Source of the DNA: Cellulosilyticum sp.
GTDB lineage: Bacteria > Bacillota > Clostridia > Lachnospirales > Cellulosilyticaceae
Reading direction: 5' to 3'
NCBI GenBank assembly: GCA_015058045.1
Contig: SVDC01000007.1
Location: 64,862 to 100,644, forward strand
Length of the DNA stretch: 35,783 nucleotides
Position numbers and translations under genes: made by a program. Numbering within the stretch: position 1 is the stretch's first letter; each line of letters opens with the position of its first letter. Shown in pieces: positions 33,587 to 35,783 of the stretch. The notes under the pieces were generated by a model. It saw only the letters and a program-made list of their open reading frames with translations, searched no databases and was not told the origin of the DNA.

Positions 33587-33669
33587 ATTTTGCCTCCTTT
33601 ACTCACTTTTATTGACTTTTTTTACTCTATCCTAATTTTATTCACTTTATTTTTGATTCAAACAAAGGA

Positions 33670-35340
33670 CTAGGATGGTTCATAAACCACTTTTAGCATT
33701 TCTTCCATTGAGGTACTTCCTTTTAAGACTTGTCCTAACACATTCTCCCATAAAGTGTGCATTCCTCGCTTAACGGCTTCCCCTCTTAATACTTCTGTAT
33801 GTACTATTCCGCCTGATATCATTTCCTGTAGTCCATCATCAAGTACCAGTACTTCATGAACTGCCATTCGTCCTTTATACCCTATACCATGGCATGCACT
33901 ACAACCTTGTGGCCTAAATACTATAGTATTTTCAGGAATCTTATAAAACTTAGCTTCTGCAGCTGTTACAATATGCCTTTTTTTACAATGTTGACAAAGC
34001 CTTCTTACTAGTCTTTGAGAAATAACGCCCTTTACCGTTGCACCAATCATATAAGGTTCAATCCCCATATCTCTCAGCCTAGGAATTGAAGTAATAGCAT
34101 CATTAGTATGCAATGTACTTAGCACAAGATGCCCTGTAATAGCTGCTCTTATGGCAATCTCACTGGTTTCACTATCACGCATTTCTCCAATCATAATAAT
34201 ATCTGGATCTTGTCTTAAAATCGCACGCAGTGCTACTGCAAATGATAAACCAATCTGAGTATTGACTGAAACCTGATTAATCCCTTCAATCATATTCTCA
34301 ACTGGGTCTTCTACTGTAATAATATTGGTATGCTCTTCATTAAGTCGTCTTAAAGCAGCTGATAAAGTTGTAGACTTTCCACTTCCTGTAGGACCAGTTA
34401 ATAGTATAATGCCATGGGGATTTTCTAGCATTCTACATACTTTTTCATAATCCTCTAAAGAAAAACCAATTTCCTCCAATGTCAAATTCTTTCCTTTTCT
34501 ATAAATAAAACGAATTACTATTTTTTCCCCATAAATAGTAGGCAGTATATTGACTCGTAAATCTACCTCTTGTTCTTCTATCTTCTTTGAAAAACGTCCA
34601 TCCTGAGGCAACCTATGTTTTGTAATATCCAGACCCGCTAAAACCTTAATACAAACTAGCATCTCTTCCATATTCTTTTTAGGTATACGAGTTAACTCAT
34701 ATAATTGACCATCTATCCTATAACGAAGTCTTACCTCTGCTTCAAATGGCTCAATATGAAGATCTGATGCCAATTTTAAAATACATCTCTTTAAAATATT
34801 ATGAACAAACTCTGTCATCTGCCCATTGGCTTGTGTCTCATTTTTTATTTTTTGCGCTTGATCTTTATCTACTTTCTTTTCTAGTTGATTGACCATATGT
34901 TTTGTTTGAGCAGAGGTATATACTTGATTCATCCATTCTATAATTCTTTTCTCTAAAGCAATAACCGGTATAACCTCTCGCTTAGTAAGTAGCTCTATGT
35001 CTTCTATAGCAATTAAATCAAGTGGGTCTTTCATTGCAACTTTTAATTTTTCTCCTTCTAATGAAATAGCAATAAGTGTATAACGCTTTGCAATATACTC
35101 TGGAATCATAAATGCAACTTCATTATCCATCATGCAATACTCCAAGTTTATATAGGGTGTACCTAGCATAACCTCTAAGACTTCCAAAATCTGCTCTTCT
35201 GTCACAATGCCTTCTTCTACTAGTAGCTCTTCTATTGGTCTATCCTTTTGTCCCATACTAACCGTCTTTAATTGTTCTTTTGTAACAATGCCCCATTCAC
35301 AAAGTATTGCTCCCATATTTTTTCTTGACCGTTGAATCAA
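33670..35340 (-). CDS. pilB: Type IV pilus assembly ATPase PilB
   Basis: A 556-residue hexameric ATPase that powers pilus extension. The N-terminal MshEN-type domain (about 10-125) could bind cyclic di-GMP in some family members; I cannot confirm that here. The Walker A box GPTGSGKST is at 316-324. The Asp box ITVEDPVE, Walker B PDIIMIGEMRDSETSEIA and the His box GHLVLSTLHTND follow. The tetracysteine zinc site is RLCQHCKKRH with GCSACHGIGYKGR. It begins with TTG at 35340, with AAGGA about 10 bases upstream. An internal ATG at residue 9 has no site. It is the first gene of the pilus operon. Confidence 0.95.
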   Translation of the reverse strand: MIQRSRKNMGAILCEWGIVTKEQLKTVSMGQKDRPIEELLVEEGIVTEEQILEVLEVMLGTPYINLEYCMMDNEVAFMIPEYIAKRYTLIAISLEGEKLKVAMKDPLDLIAIEDIELLTKREVIPVIALEKRIIEWMNQVYTSAQTKHMVNQLEKKVDKDQAQKIKNETQANGQMTEFVHNILKRCILKLASDLHIEPFEAEVRLRYRIDGQLYELTRIPKKNMEEMLVCIKVLAGLDITKHRLPQDGRFSKKIEEQEVDLRVNILPTIYGEKIVIRFIYRKGKNLTLEEIGFSLEDYEKVCRMLENPHGIILLTGPTGSGKSTTLSAALRRLNEEHTNIITVEDPVENMIEGINQVSVNTQIGLSFAVALRAILRQDPDIIMIGEMRDSETSEIAIRAAITGHLVLSTLHTNDAITSIPRLRDMGIEPYMIGATVKGVISQRLVRRLCQHCKKRHIVTAAEAKFYKIPENTIVFRPQGCSACHGIGYKGRMAVHEVLVLDDGLQEMISGGIVHTEVLRGEAVKRGMHTLWENVLGQVLKGSTSMEEMLKVVYEPS

Positions 35341-35407
35341 TTTCCATCATTCCTTCATCTATTGAATTTTTTAACAGAAATAATTCTAATTTTCTAAATT
35401 TTAACAT
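35297..35407 (-). CDS. Possible 36-codon leader ORF overlapping pilB
   Basis: An ATG at 35407 with GAGGG 7 bases upstream opens a small frame (MLKFRKLELFLLKNSIDEGM...) that runs into the first 14 codons of pilB in another frame. It could couple or tune translation of the weak TTG start. The predicted pilB promoter covers this ATG, and if that promoter is the only one the ORF would not be in the mRNA. The peptide matches no family I know. Confidence 0.25.
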   Translation of the reverse strand: MLKFRKLELFLLKNSIDEGMMEIDSTVKKKYGSNTL

Positions 35408-35427
35408 ATTTAATCCCTCAATTTCAA
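35398..35427 (-). promoter_or_regulatory. Sigma-A promoter of the pilus operon
   Basis: TTGAAA (35422-35427) and TAAAAT (35398-35403), 18 bases apart, with an extended TG before the -10 (TGTTAAAAT). It is about 60 bases before the pilB start and just downstream of two terminators. Confidence 0.65.
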
Positions 35428-35494
35428 CAGTTTCATTGTTATTTTTTGTAAATTGTGTATTTTCTCATCACAATACTATAAATTATTACTACAA

Positions 35495-35533
35495 TAAAAA
35501 AACACGCTAACTTCTTTTTATTGAAATAGCGTG
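35495..35533 (-). terminator. Second terminator downstream of the GGGtGRT gene
   Basis: CACGCTA (35503-35509) pairs with TAGCGTG (35527-35533) around a 17-base loop, followed on the minus strand by a T7 run. It separates the upstream gene from the pilus operon. Confidence 0.7.
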
Positions 35534-35572
35534 ACTCTATATATTAATCCTCTTATGCGATAACTAAAATTC

Positions 35573-35613
35573 AAAAAAATAAATCCCCCGAAACCTAAGG
35601 TTTCAAGGGATTT
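35573..35613 (-). terminator. First terminator downstream of the GGGtGRT gene
   Basis: On the minus strand AAATCCCTTGAAACC / GGTTTCGGGGGATTT forms a stem of about 15 bp with two U-G pairs and a 3-base loop, followed by ATTTTTTT. Confidence 0.88.
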
Positions 35614-35624
35614 ATTAAACATTA

Positions 35625-35783
35625 TTATTTATTCATGTTTTCTTCAATAGCTACTGCAACCGCAACAGTCATACCAACCATTGGATTGTTACCAGCACCA
35701 ATAAGTCCCATCATTTCTACGTGAGCAGGTACTGATGAAGAACCAGCGAATTGTGCATCTGAGTGCATTCTTCCCATAGTATC
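35625..35783 (-). CDS. GGGtGRT family protein, C-terminal part
   Basis: The last 52 codons of a gene that continues beyond the right edge. It reads DTMGRMHSDAQFAGSSSVPA, then HVEMMGLIGAGNNPMVGMTV and AVAVAIEENMNK. I recognise this as the C-terminus of the protein annotated GGGtGRT in clostridia (about 330 residues, named for a glycine-rich motif that would lie upstream). Its function is not known to me. The reading frame is open to the edge and ends just before two terminators. Confidence 0.8.
   Translation of the reverse strand, partial: DTMGRMHSDAQFAGSSSVPAHVEMMGLIGAGNNPMVGMTVAVAVAIEENMNK

Noticed and set aside
35341..35490. A cyclic di-GMP riboswitch ahead of pilB, as known for some clostridial pilus genes
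   Set aside because: The interval between the terminator and the start is short and A/T-rich, and I see no conserved riboswitch core; the transcript leader from the predicted promoter would be only about 50 bases.

Overview
The window is AT-rich and codes almost entirely on the minus strand. Its genes use strong AGGAGG/GGGGG ribosome binding sites and frequent GTG/TTG starts. A complete spoIIIA operon plus spoIVB and spo0A shows an endospore-forming Firmicute. The gene set (GGGtGRT protein, type IV pilus cluster next to aroK-pepP-efp-spoIIIA, OLE RNA in the isoprenoid operon) fits the class Clostridia, order Lachnospirales. A Cellulosilyticum-like species is a guess from memory of gene order, not a search result.

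Layout, in transcription order from the right edge. (1) The C-terminus of a GGGtGRT-family protein and two tandem terminators. (2) A type IV pilus operon with its own promoter: pilB, pilC, a major-type pilin, prepilin peptidase pilD, a PilW/GspJ-like pilin, pilM, pilN, a long pilO-like gene, a PilV/GspI-like pilin and an 803-residue PilX/GspK-like protein. A promoter-bearing HAD phosphatase gene (yqeG) and a GspH/FimT-like pseudopilin follow. (3) aroK, pepP and efp, closed by two tandem terminators. (4) The full eight-gene spoIIIA operon (AA to AH) with its terminator. (5) A housekeeping operon from a near-consensus promoter: an Asp23-family gene, an attenuator-like terminator, nusB, xseA, xseB, ispA and a divergent-PAP2 gene, then an OLE noncoding RNA of about 606 nt and oapA, with a terminator after oapA. 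(6) dxs, tlyA, nadK, argR and recN, ended by a 17-bp perfect terminator hairpin. (7) spoIVB behind a forespore-type (sigma F/G) promoter, and spo0A behind a vegetative promoter. (8) A decayed left edge holding a tyrosine recombinase remnant, a VOC-family gene and fragments of another broken gene.

The most notable element is the OLE RNA (about 10346-10951). A 17-bp helix pairs its two ends exactly, it lies directly upstream of a DUF21/CNNM-like membrane protein gene (oapA), and it sits inside the ispA-dxs neighbourhood known for OLE. OLE forms a membrane-bound ribonucleoprotein with OapA whose biochemical mechanism is still unsolved. The pilus cluster is also unusual: it has four separate minor-pilin-like proteins, including a very large one without the usual Glu5, and no retraction ATPase gene in the window.
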